Below are positions 1-6,348 of a stretch of 9,951 nucleotides of DNA, in pieces (positions within the stretch are counted from its first letter, which is position 1; every line of letters starts with the position of its first letter). Position numbers and translations under genes: made by a program. Source of the stretch: Actinotignum schaalii (GTDB taxonomy: Bacteria > Actinomycetota > Actinomycetes > Actinomycetales > Actinomycetaceae); the NCBI GenBank assembly GCA_946222725.1, contig CAMIHT010000049.1:1-9951 (forward strand). The letters are read 5' to 3'. The notes beneath the pieces are model-generated. The model was not told the origin of the DNA. It ran no database searches and saw only the letters and a program-made list of their open reading frames with translations.

Positions 1-56
1 GGGCCCTGTTGCGGGTGGCCACCTGCCTGGCCACTCCCGGGAGTTACCCCGCTCAT
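1..56 (-). CDS. Possible start of a gene coupled to the permease (partial)
   Basis: An ATG at 56-54 overlaps the permease stop codon in an ATGA arrangement. The frame stays open to the window edge for 18 codons (MSGVTPGSGQAGGHPQQG). A 4-bp overlap is typical of translationally coupled genes, and FtsX-type permeases are often paired with an ABC ATPase, so an ATPase subunit is the natural guess. Against this, the visible residues are a Gly/Pro-rich stretch with no Walker motif, no strong Shine-Dalgarno precedes the ATG, and the DNA is full of inverted repeats (12-bp palindrome at 33-44, 7-bp stem 15-21/28-34). It could instead be a non-coding 3' region with a terminator. The function cannot be read from this fragment. 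Confidence 0.3.
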   Translation of the reverse strand, partial: MSGVTPGSGQAGGHPQQG

Positions 57-1417
57 GCCGCGCTCACCAGCAGTTTGCGCGGGGAAGTGCGCAGCATGGG
101 GAGAGCCGCCAGCACGGTTGCCCCGATGAGCACGGCGAGGGTGAGGGCCAGGGCGAGCGTCGTCGTACCCGCACTCAACTGGACCGCAAGATCATCCAAG
201 GTTCGCGTGGCCGTGGTGACATCCACCCCGCCACCTAGCGGGGCCTGCGAAGTGAGCTCCTCCATTCCCGACTTCTTCACCGAAGCCAGCACGCTGGTCC
301 CCACCCGCTGGGCAACAACGGTACTGAGGGCCACCCCGGCTGCTGCCGCCGGAATAGTAATAAAGATCAGCTCCACCAGGTATTGGCCCAGAATCTTCAG
401 TTTCGAGGTGCCGATAGCGAGCAGCACCCCGGTTTCGCGGCGGCGTTCGCGCAGCCAGAGCACCAGCACCAGGCTGAGGAGCGCGAGGGCGAGGATCGTC
501 GTCGTGATAATCGCGCCCGTCATCACGCTCTGCACCCCGGCCACCGCGCCGGTGATACCGGTGAGCAGCTGAGAGGTGCGGGTGAGCTGATAGTTGCGCC
601 AATCGATGGGTAGGCCACGCGCCTCGTTCATCACCGCTTCGCTATCGGCATCCTCGGCCACGAAGAAGGTGGTGTCTTGGTAAATTTCAGTTTCCGGGGT
701 GTAGGCGTACAGCGCGCGGGTGGTGGCAAGGTCGGTGTAGACCGCGTTGGCGAAAAGTTCGAGGCGGCGCGCGGCCGGTTGCGGGTTATCCCCGCGCACC
801 AAACCCACGATCTCCACGGTCACTTCCGCCGTGGATTTCTTCGTATTGTCGTAATCATAAGGATTACCGCGCAGGGTGAGTTTCGAGCCAACGGTCAGTC
901 CGTTGAGCCGCGCCAAATCCTCGTGAATAATTGCCTTATTTTTATCTTCGCGGGTGATGTGCCGCCCGGCTACCAGCTCGAGGGTGCCGCTGCGAATATT
1001 TGTTTCATCGGCACTGGCACTTACCCCGCGTACGCTCACGGCATTGCCGAGTTGCGCCTCGCGCTTGGCATCGTATTCCTGGCGGTCCAGCCGGGCCACC
1101 TTGGCGTTCACGAGATCCGCGGTCACATCCTGGCGCGCGGTGAAACGATCCACCCCGGGCAGTGCAGCGATCCGCTCCACGTCCGCGGGTTTGACCGTCC
1201 CGCCCCCGCGCGGGGTACCGGAATTATAGGGGGAGTTCTCCAATACGAAACCGGATCCCAGGGTGCGTTCCGCGTCGCGGCCCGCCGCTGCCGATGCCGT
1301 TTTCACCGCCCCGGCCGAAACCAGCACGGTTACCACGGCCGTGATGATGACGAAAAGAAGGAGGGTACGGATATGTTTTCGGGTGACGTAACGCCACGCG
1401 CGTCCAGCTAAGGTCAC
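53..1417 (-). CDS. ABC transporter permease, FtsX/MacB family
   Basis: This 454-aa membrane protein has the FtsX-type permease layout. There is one N-terminal helix (about residues 17-40) and a large extracytoplasmic domain (about 41-290) resembling the MacB periplasmic core, with the typical 'AIIHEDLARLNGLTVGSKLTL' type signature near 162-182. Three C-terminal helices follow (about 296-322, 347-369, 418-440). Between helices 2 and 3 lies the family's cytoplasmic segment 'RRRETGVLLAIGTSKLKIL' (about 325-343), which contacts the ATPase. Such permeases work with a separate ATP-binding subunit to export lipids, peptides or drugs, or to drive mechanical signalling; the substrate is not readable here. 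No ATPase gene is present in the window; it may lie beyond the left edge. The GTG start at 1417 is preceded by a GAAAGGT ribosome site about 7-13 bases upstream. The protein looks complete. Confidence 0.88.
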   Translation of the reverse strand: MTLAGRAWRYVTRKHIRTLLLFVIITAVVTVLVSAGAVKTASAAAGRDAERTLGSGFVLENSPYNSGTPRGGGTVKPADVERIAALPGVDRFTARQDVTADLVNAKVARLDRQEYDAKREAQLGNAVSVRGVSASADETNIRSGTLELVAGRHITREDKNKAIIHEDLARLNGLTVGSKLTLRGNPYDYDNTKKSTAEVTVEIVGLVRGDNPQPAARRLELFANAVYTDLATTRALYAYTPETEIYQDTTFFVAEDADSEAVMNEARGLPIDWRNYQLTRTSQLLTGITGAVAGVQSVMTGAIITTTILALALLSLVLVLWLRERRRETGVLLAIGTSKLKILGQYLVELIFITIPAAAAGVALSTVVAQRVGTSVLASVKKSGMEELTSQAPLGGGVDVTTATRTLDDLAVQLSAGTTTLALALTLAVLIGATVLAALPMLRTSPRKLLVSAA

Positions 1418-1478
1418 TACCGGGTACCTTTCACGTCTTCGGGAAAATTTCTGATAGGCACTAGCATTTCTCAGCTTA

Positions 1479-1500
1479 CTGGAGACTTCCTGGAGGCTTC
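1479..1500. repeat. Pair of adjacent 11-bp direct repeats, candidate operator
   Basis: CTGGAGACTTC (1479-1489) is followed at once by CTGGAGGCTTC (1490-1500), matching at 10 of 11 positions. They lie in the divergent region, 62 bases upstream of the permease start and about 145 upstream of thrC. An 11-bp repeat step places both copies on the same DNA face, as in many OmpR/PhoB-type response regulator sites. A role in controlling the permease is inference. Confidence 0.4.
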
Positions 1501-1571
1501 GTGAAGAGATGTGAAAAGCCCTGCGTGCCGCGGGCCGTGTGCGCCGGGCCGGCTGTGCTTGGCCACCGGTA

Positions 1572-1598
1572 TTGCGAGCGGCGGGGAGCCACTATGAT
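1572..1598 (+). promoter_or_regulatory. Candidate thrC promoter
   Basis: A good -10 hexamer TATGAT lies at 1593-1598, with a weaker -35-like TTGCGA at 1572-1577. The spacer is 15 bp, shorter than the preferred 17. Transcription would begin near 1605 and leave about a 40-base leader before thrC. No attenuator or leader peptide is evident in that leader. Confidence 0.4.
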
Positions 1599-1645
1599 GG
1601 GAGAGCGGCGCTTTTTCCCGCACCCACCCTCAGCGAAAGGCGAGC

Positions 1646-3121
1646 ATGCAGTTCATCTCCACCCGTTCCGGGATGGAACCGGCTTCTTTCACCGATATTC
1701 TGCTGGACGGTCTGGCCCCGGACGGCGGCCTGGTGGTACCCGAAAGCATTCCGCATGTTGATGCCGCTCAGCTTGAAGCTTGGCGCGGCCTGAGCTATCC
1801 GGAGCTGGCAGCAGCGATTATCGGCCTGTACGCTACCGATATTCCCACCGCGGATCTCGAGCGTCTCACCGCGGCCGCCTATAGCCCGCAGAACTTCCCG
1901 GGCGGGGTGCCGCTGCGCCGCGTAGATGACACGCTGGTCTTGGTTGGCCTTTCGGAAGGCCCCACCATGGCTTTCAAGGATCTCGCGATGCAGTTCCTGG
2001 GCCAGGCCATTCCCTACGTGCTGGCTGCCACCGGGCGTGACCTCACCATCCTGGGTGCCACTTCGGGGGATACCGGCTCCTCGGCGGAATACGCGTTCCG
2101 CGGCCAGCCGGGCGTGCAGGTGGTCATGCTTTCCCCGCGCGGGCGGATGTCCGCGGTGCAGCGCGCCCAAATGTATTCCCTCCAGGACGCCAATATCCAC
2201 AATCTCGTTGTCGATGGCGTTTTCGACGACTGCCAAGACATCGTTAAAACACTCAGCTCTGATATCGACTTCAAAACGCGCTACCGCATCGGAGCGGTCA
2301 ATTCCATCAATTTCGGGCGCATCGCCGCGCAAATTGTCTACTACTTCTGGGCGTGGTTGCGTTTCACGGATGGCGCGTTCGCGCAGGATAGGAACGACGC
2401 CGCCGCTGGCGCGGCCTGCCCTACCGCTCCCGGTGCTGCGGGCGAGGCGAGTACCGGGGCCACCCGGGTGGATTTCTGTGTGCCCTCCGGTAATTTTGGC
2501 AATATTTACGCCGGCCACCTGGCGCGCTGTATGGGCCTGCCTATCCGCCGGCTGCTGTTGGCCACCAACGAAAATAATGTGCTGGAAGAATTCTTCACCA
2601 CCGGGCGCTACACCCCGCGCTCGCGGGAGCACACATTCGCCACCTCCAGCCCGTCCATGGATATTTCCAAGGCGTCCAATGTGGAGCGTTTCATCTACCA
2701 GGTGCTGGGGGCGGAGTTCCCGGTTGCCTGGGAGCAGCTGAACGCCACCGGAACTCTGGATATGCACACGTATCTGCCGGAATTTGGGGAGAAATTCGGC
2801 TTCGCGGCCTCCTCATCCCATCATGCGGACCGCCTGGCTGCCATTGAGTGGACCTACCGCACCAGCGGGATCCTCATTGACCCGCATACCGCGGACGCGG
2901 TTACGGTGGCCCGCCGCCTGAGCGATGGCGCGGTCCCGGTCCTTGCCTTGGAAACCGCCCGCCCGGAGAAATTTGCGCATACCGTCCGCGAAGCGGTCGG
3001 GGATGCAGCCGATGACCTGGAGGAACGCCTGACCGGGCTGCTGGCCCTCCCGCAGCGTTCCACTCAGGTTCCGGCCGATCCGGAAGCGGTGCGTGAGTAT
3101 ATTTCCACACATTGCGCTTAA
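1646..3121 (+). CDS. thrC: Threonine synthase
   Basis: A PLP-dependent lyase that converts O-phospho-L-homoserine and water to L-threonine and phosphate, the last step of threonine synthesis in the cytoplasm. The 491-aa protein opens with the family N-terminus (ISTRSGMEPASFTDILLDGLAPDGGLVVPE). It carries the PLP-lysine motif 'GPTMAFKD' with Lys111, the phosphate/PLP loop 'GATSGDTGSSAEYA' (about 137-150), 'GVFDDCQDIVK' (191-201), 'GAVNSINFGRIAAQIVYY' (216-233), 'PSGNFGN' (280-286) and 'TSSPSMDISKASN' (333-345). These match the corynebacterial type closely. An Ala/Gly/Thr-rich insert at about 241-273 is absent from the Corynebacterium protein as I recall it; it should be a surface loop. The start is supported by AAAGG at 1636-1640, five bases before ATG. 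No hom or thrB lies beside it, so the gene appears to stand alone. Confidence 0.96.
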   Translation: MQFISTRSGMEPASFTDILLDGLAPDGGLVVPESIPHVDAAQLEAWRGLSYPELAAAIIGLYATDIPTADLERLTAAAYSPQNFPGGVPLRRVDDTLVLVGLSEGPTMAFKDLAMQFLGQAIPYVLAATGRDLTILGATSGDTGSSAEYAFRGQPGVQVVMLSPRGRMSAVQRAQMYSLQDANIHNLVVDGVFDDCQDIVKTLSSDIDFKTRYRIGAVNSINFGRIAAQIVYYFWAWLRFTDGAFAQDRNDAAAGAACPTAPGAAGEASTGATRVDFCVPSGNFGNIYAGHLARCMGLPIRRLLLATNENNVLEEFFTTGRYTPRSREHTFATSSPSMDISKASNVERFIYQVLGAEFPVAWEQLNATGTLDMHTYLPEFGEKFGFAASSSHHADRLAAIEWTYRTSGILIDPHTADAVTVARRLSDGAVPVLALETARPEKFAHTVREAVGDAADDLEERLTGLLALPQRSTQVPADPEAVREYISTHCA

Positions 3122-3142
3122 TGGGCCGCCGGGCGGGTTTCC

Positions 3143-3165
3143 CGCGCGGCGCGAGGCGCCGCGCG
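3143..3165 (+). terminator. GC-rich hairpin after thrC
   Basis: Perfect 10-bp stem CGCGCGGCGC (3143-3152) / GCGCCGCGCG (3156-3165) with a GAG loop, starting 22 bases after the thrC stop. No U-run follows; instead the stem is followed directly by CGTCGTCGTAC (3166-3176). Actinobacterial terminators often lack a U tail, so this is a plausible thrC terminator. Confidence 0.55.
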
Positions 3166-3287
3166 CGTCGTCGTACCTCTATATTCCCGCGCCGGAAACA
3201 GGCTGAATCCGGGTAGTATATGAGGTAATGAGCCGCGCGATTGGCGCCGTTGCCCGCGCACGAGCCTAGACAGAACGGGGTGTATCC

Positions 3288-4244
3288 ATGGCACGCATTT
3301 TCGTTGTTGGAAGCATGAATTCCGATACCTTCCTTAAGGTGGAGAATTTTGTGGAGCCGGGAGAAACAATTTCTGCACTCAGCTCCCACACCGCGCTAGG
3401 AGGGAAGGGGCTCAATCAGGCGGTCGCCGCGGCCCGTATGGGAATCCCCGTGACCATGGTGGCTGCCCTCGGGCGCGATGCCGTGGGGGATGCCGTTGCG
3501 GCTGAGCTCGCCGCGGAAGAAAATCTTGATATGGATGCCGTGCTGCGGGTGAATGAGCCCACCGGGCAGGCCATGATCCAATCCGATGCCGATGGCGAAA
3601 ATGCCATCGTGGTGGTGGCCGGTGCGAATGCCGCGAATACCCCGGAGAATGTGGTGGAGCGTCTCGCCGCGGTAGAGAACGGCGATATTGTGGTGTGCCA
3701 ATTGGAAATTCCCGAACCCGCGGTGGCGGCCGCATTGGCGGAGGCAAAGAAACGCGGGGCGACCACGGTGCTCAACGCCGCTCCGGCCGCCCCGGTGGGC
3801 CACCTGCTGGAGAATGTGGACGTGCTCATCGTCAACGAAACCGAGGCCGATACCATTTTGGGAACCAAGGTGACTGATCGCGCCCAGCAGCTCCACCTGC
3901 GCTACGGCGGCTCTATCGTGGTGACGCTGGGGAGCCACGGCTGCCAGTATATTGACGCCTACCTGCCCGATGCTGATGTCAAGGCGGATGCGCTGCCCGC
4001 CCACCACGTGGAGGTGGTGGATACCACCGGCGCGGGTGATGCTTTCGTGGGAGCTTTCGCAGCTGCTTTGGCGGTGGGTGAGTCGCTGGCCACCGCGGCC
4101 CGCTGGGGCACCGCACTCGGTGCCATTGCTACCGGGGCTTCGGGGGCGCAAGGCTATACGGCTAGCCGTGCGGATGTGGTGGCGCTGGCCGGTGTTGGTG
4201 CAGGTCGCGGCACCGATGCGGGTGCTACGGGCACCGAAAACTGA
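3288..4244 (+). CDS. rbsK: Ribokinase-family (PfkB) sugar kinase
   Basis: This 318-aa cytoplasmic kinase transfers phosphate from ATP to a sugar, most likely ribose to ribose 5-phosphate. Visible family landmarks are the N-terminal strand 'IFVVGSMNSD' (4-13), the substrate glycine motif 'GGKGLNQAVAAARMG' (38-52, PfkB signature 1), 'NETEAD' (183-188), 'VVTLGSHG' (211-218) and the ATP/anion-hole motif 'DTTGAGDAFVGAF' (245-257) with catalytic Asp251. The length is normal for ribokinase. The GGKGxNQA form favours ribokinase over fructokinase or adenosine kinase, but exact substrate is not proven. There is no rbs transporter or LacI regulator nearby. The ribosome site is weak (GGGG about 9-12 bases before ATG). 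The phosphatase gene follows 38 bases after its stop, probably in the same transcript. Confidence 0.82.
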   Translation: MARIFVVGSMNSDTFLKVENFVEPGETISALSSHTALGGKGLNQAVAAARMGIPVTMVAALGRDAVGDAVAAELAAEENLDMDAVLRVNEPTGQAMIQSDADGENAIVVVAGANAANTPENVVERLAAVENGDIVVCQLEIPEPAVAAALAEAKKRGATTVLNAAPAAPVGHLLENVDVLIVNETEADTILGTKVTDRAQQLHLRYGGSIVVTLGSHGCQYIDAYLPDADVKADALPAHHVEVVDTTGAGDAFVGAFAAALAVGESLATAARWGTALGAIATGASGAQGYTASRADVVALAGVGAGRGTDAGATGTEN

Positions 4245-4268
4245 GAACGCTTTCCACGTAGCACTATC

Positions 4269-4275
4269 GGAAAGG
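4269..4275 (+). promoter_or_regulatory. Ribosome binding site deciding the HAD phosphatase start
   Basis: GGAAAGG lies before two adjacent start codons, TTG at 4280 and GTG at 4283. Its spacing is 4 bases to TTG and 7 bases to GTG. The 7-base spacing is the more usual, which favours GTG at 4283. Confidence 0.55.
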
Positions 4276-4282
4276 TTTCTTG

Positions 4283-5131
4283 GTGCAGCCCGTAGCTACC
4301 GATCTGAACCTCCTGCGCGATGCCGCCGCCAGCGTGAAACTCGTCGTCGTGGATATGGATGGAACTTTCCTCCTGCCGGGGAAAATTTTCCCGGAACGCG
4401 GTAATGAGCTGGTGGCGCGCTTGCGGGAACGCGGTATTATTTTCTGTCCGGCTTCCGGGCGGCAGTACCAGACGCTCGCGGATATGTTTTCTGCCCACGT
4501 GGAAGGCATGCCTATTATTGCGGAGAACGGGGCGAATGTGCGCCGTGACGGCGAGCCGCTCGCCACAACTACCTTGCCGCGGGAAACCAGCGCGCGCTTG
4601 GTGGAGATCGTGCGCGAGCTCAGCGCGGCCGGGGAAGATGTGGGCACGGTGCTCTGCGGGGAGAAGGCCTACGCCGAACGCAGCGATACCGCGTTCCTGG
4701 ATGAAACCCTCGCTTACTATCACGCGAATGCGATCGTCCCCGACCTCATGGCCCATACCGAGGGGATTTACAAAATTGGGGTGCTCAGTTTTGCCGACCC
4801 GCTCCAGCGCGTGATCCCGCTGTTGGAAACTCTCGGGCCGGGCGTGGATGTGGTGCGCAGCGGCGAGCTGTGGACGGATGTCAACCCCTCCGCGGCTACG
4901 AAAGGCACCGGTCTGGGCGGTCTCCAGGCAAGCCTGGGCATCAGCCCGGCGCAGACCCTGTGTTTCGGGGATTTCAATAATGACATCCCTATGTTTGAGC
5001 ACGCGCACGTCAGCTTCGCCATGGCGAATGCCCAGCCCGATGTGGTGGAGGCCGCCCGCTACGTGGCGCCCTCCAACGCGGAGGAAGGCGTGATTACTGT
5101 GCTCAGCGACCTCTTCGAGCTGGGCCTTTAG
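4283..5131 (+). CDS. Cof-type HAD-superfamily phosphatase
   Basis: A 282-aa cytoplasmic hydrolase of the HAD superfamily with a C2-type cap, of the Cof/YbiV/YidA group that removes phosphate from sugar phosphates, FMN or similar small molecules. All four HAD motifs are present: I 'VVVDMDGTF', with nucleophile Asp24 and acid/base Asp26; II 'PASGR' near 56-60; III the lysine of 'AATKGTGL' near 207; and IV 'GDFNNDIPM' near 229-237, which holds Mg2+. A GTG start at 4283 is preferred over TTG at 4280 because of Shine-Dalgarno spacing. It sits just behind the sugar kinase, so it may act on a related sugar phosphate; substrates of this group are broad and cannot be assigned from sequence. It ends 12 bases from the convergent membrane-protein gene. 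Confidence 0.88.
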   Translation: MQPVATDLNLLRDAAASVKLVVVDMDGTFLLPGKIFPERGNELVARLRERGIIFCPASGRQYQTLADMFSAHVEGMPIIAENGANVRRDGEPLATTTLPRETSARLVEIVRELSAAGEDVGTVLCGEKAYAERSDTAFLDETLAYYHANAIVPDLMAHTEGIYKIGVLSFADPLQRVIPLLETLGPGVDVVRSGELWTDVNPSAATKGTGLGGLQASLGISPAQTLCFGDFNNDIPMFEHAHVSFAMANAQPDVVEAARYVAPSNAEEGVITVLSDLFELGL

Positions 5132-5155
5132 CCGTAAAATCCGCTAGTTTTGCGG
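5132..5155. terminator. Short hairpin between convergent genes
   Basis: CCGTAAAA (5132-5139) can pair with TTTTGCGG (5148-5155) with one G-U wobble and an 8-base loop that spans the stop codon of the minus-strand gene. It is the only structure in the 12-bp gap between the convergent stops and could act as a weak two-way terminator. The stem is short and the call is tentative. Confidence 0.25.
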
Positions 5156-5959
5156 TTCTTGCGGTTCTTGCGGTTCCTGCTCTTCGCGGGGCTGTTGCGG
5201 TTCTTCGCCCTCGCGCGGTTCTTGCCCGGGGTGTGTTTCCGTGGGTGCCGCGGTCACGTCGTGGTCTGAATTTTCGGGCGACGACGGCGCTGCTGGCGCA
5301 GCGGGGGCAGCGGGTACAGCCGGCGGGAACACGGGATTCTGCGGCGGGAACTGCGGGTTCTGGCCGGCGAAAGGTGCCTGGCCGGCTGCCGCGGTAGGCG
5401 TTTTTGCGATTTGCCAGATACCGAAACCGAACATGAGCACGGCGGCCACCGCGAGCAGATAGAAGCCAATTCCGGGAGCAATATTCACATCTACCCCCTG
5501 GGATTGCCCGTAGGCGATGATGGTATCCGCATCCGAGGGCTTGATATTAATAACCAGGTAAATCCCCACGATAACCGCGCCGACAATGCCGCCCGAAGAC
5601 CACGTTTTGCGAACCGCGGCGGGTGCCTGGCGCACCAGCCCCACGAAAGCTCCGATAGCGCCCAAGGCCAGGCCGATGGTGATGAAAATGGCCACCGATT
5701 TGGTATCCGTTTCCCACAGTTTGACACCGAAATCTTCCGATTGGGTGCCGGCGCTCATATGCAGGGTCCAGAAGTGCAGTGCCGTGCCAATAAAACCGAT
5801 GATGGAACCGGCCAGCACGCCGAGCGGGGCAGCTAGCGGTGGCGTGGTGCGTACCGCCGGAGTGCCTGCGGCCTCGGGCAGGGGAGCGCCGGCGGGCCCG
5901 GGCGCATGGAACGAGTGCTCCGGGGGCATATCGGCCCCCTGGGGGAAAGTGTTACTCAT
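5144..5959 (-). CDS. Four-helix membrane protein with repeat-rich acidic C-terminal tail
   Basis: I do not recognise a family. With an ATG start at 5959 the protein has 271 residues: a Pro/Ala-rich N-terminus (1-42), four predicted membrane helices (about 44-66, 88-109, 122-139, 162-184), and a long Pro/Gln/Glu-rich tail (about 187-271). The tail holds 'PAAPAAPAAP' and ends in QEPQEPQEPQ. Basic residues between helices 2 and 3 (R110, R117, K118) put that loop in the cytoplasm, so both ends should be cytoplasmic. The frame is open upstream to 6106, but that extension is unlikely protein. Start choice: the ATG at 5959 has TAAACT seven bases upstream, fitting a leaderless transcript. The ATG at 5929 (Met11) has AGGGGG five bases upstream and is a real alternative. 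It converges with the HAD phosphatase gene. Confidence 0.7.
   Translation of the reverse strand: MSNTFPQGADMPPEHSFHAPGPAGAPLPEAAGTPAVRTTPPLAAPLGVLAGSIIGFIGTALHFWTLHMSAGTQSEDFGVKLWETDTKSVAIFITIGLALGAIGAFVGLVRQAPAAVRKTWSSGGIVGAVIVGIYLVINIKPSDADTIIAYGQSQGVDVNIAPGIGFYLLAVAAVLMFGFGIWQIAKTPTAAAGQAPFAGQNPQFPPQNPVFPPAVPAAPAAPAAPSSPENSDHDVTAAPTETHPGQEPREGEEPQQPREEQEPQEPQEPQN
5151..5177. repeat. Three tandem 9-bp repeats in a coding tail
   Basis: TGCGGTTCT, TGCGGTTCT and TGCGGTTCC follow one another at 5151-5159, 5160-5168 and 5169-5177. On the minus strand they encode repeated Gln-Glu-Pro. Similar degenerate units continue to about 5225. The unit length is a multiple of three, so slippage would change tail length without shifting the frame. 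Confidence 0.8.
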
Positions 5960-5972
5960 ACTCCCTAGTTTA
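5960..5972 (-). promoter_or_regulatory. Candidate -10 element for a leaderless transcript
   Basis: On the minus strand TAAACT (5972-5967) is followed by seven bases and then ATG at 5959, the spacing expected when transcription begins at the start codon. No convincing -35 is seen. The GGGAG between them is too close to the ATG to be a normal ribosome site. Confidence 0.3.
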
Positions 5973-6131
5973 GGGGCCGTATAGCGATGGTGGGGTGGGT
6001 GGATACCACGCGGCGCGGGGTGCGTGGGAACGACGACGCAGCACCGGGACAAGAGTCCCAGGGCTGCCCTATGTTCACCCAGAGATATGAAACCCCTCAC
6101 ACGCACTCGAAAATAGGTAGAGTAATAGATA

Positions 6132-6155
6132 GGAATGCGGGAGTTTTCGCGTTCC
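6132..6155 (+). other. Hairpin in the dehydrogenase leader
   Basis: GGAATGCG (6132-6139) pairs with CGCGTTCC (6148-6155) through 8 bp including one T-G pair, with loop GGAGTTTT. The loop contains a Shine-Dalgarno-like GGAG, but no good start codon follows at normal distance. It lies about 195 bases before the dehydrogenase start. Confidence 0.4.
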
Positions 6156-6185
6156 GATCATAACCGCATATGTGCTCTCTTCCCG

Positions 6186-6217
6186 CGGGTAGCGAAGCGC
6201 TGTTGCTTCCCTACCCG
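6186..6217 (+). other. 13-bp imperfect stem-loop in the dehydrogenase leader
   Basis: CGGGTAGCGAAGC (6186-6198) pairs with GCTTCCCTACCCG (6205-6217) with a single C-C mismatch and a 6-base loop. It ends 131 bases before the dehydrogenase ATG. No U-run follows, so it is not a standard terminator. It could be an RNA control element or a DNA operator. Confidence 0.45.
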
Positions 6218-6336
6218 GCCCTACGTCCCTGTATATGCGCTGCTCGCGCAGGGGTGAGGCGCGCGGGATACGCCGGGAAGCCCATCGAATTTATCCACTA
6301 CGCGGGCGGGCCGCGGCTCTGCTCGCACCGATACGC

Positions 6337-6341
6337 GGAGG
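6337..6341 (+). promoter_or_regulatory. Strong ribosome binding site fixing the dehydrogenase start
   Basis: GGAGG lies seven bases before ATG at 6349. It supports this start over the in-frame upstream extension to 6235, which has no comparable site and no dehydrogenase-like sequence. Confidence 0.85.
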
Positions 6342-6348
6342 TCGAACA

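Larger units (their letters stand above)
5960..6348. other. 389-bp divergent intergenic region with several hairpins
   Basis: This gene-free stretch separates the minus-strand membrane protein gene from the plus-strand dehydrogenase gene. It holds short inverted repeats: CCACGC/GCGTGG (6006-6011/6022-6027), GGGAC/GTCCC (6046-6050/6055-6059), AGGG/CCCT (6060-6063/6067-6070), an 8-bp stem at 6132-6155 and a 13-bp imperfect stem at 6186-6217. An A/T-rich patch at 6108-6135 is the likeliest promoter zone for the dehydrogenase, but no clear -10/-35 pair stands out. No tRNA and no riboswitch class that I recognise is present. Confidence 0.6.

Noticed and set aside
1592..2767. Long minus-strand open frame (391 codons) opposite thrC
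   Set aside because: It is the antisense of a clearly conserved threonine synthase; the translation has no recognisable motif and reflects GC-rich codon bias.
3396..5008. Minus-strand open frames opposite the sugar kinase and HAD phosphatase
   Set aside because: Both plus-strand genes have all catalytic motifs; the antisense products are His/Gly-rich and featureless.
5960..6106. N-terminal extension of the tailed membrane protein to 6106
   Set aside because: The added residues are not membrane- or signal-like, and better start signals exist at 5959 and 5929; the DNA holds hairpins typical of intergenic sequence.
6235..6348. N-terminal extension of the dehydrogenase from 6235
   Set aside because: GGAGG sits at ideal distance before ATG 6349, and the protein from there begins like other family members.
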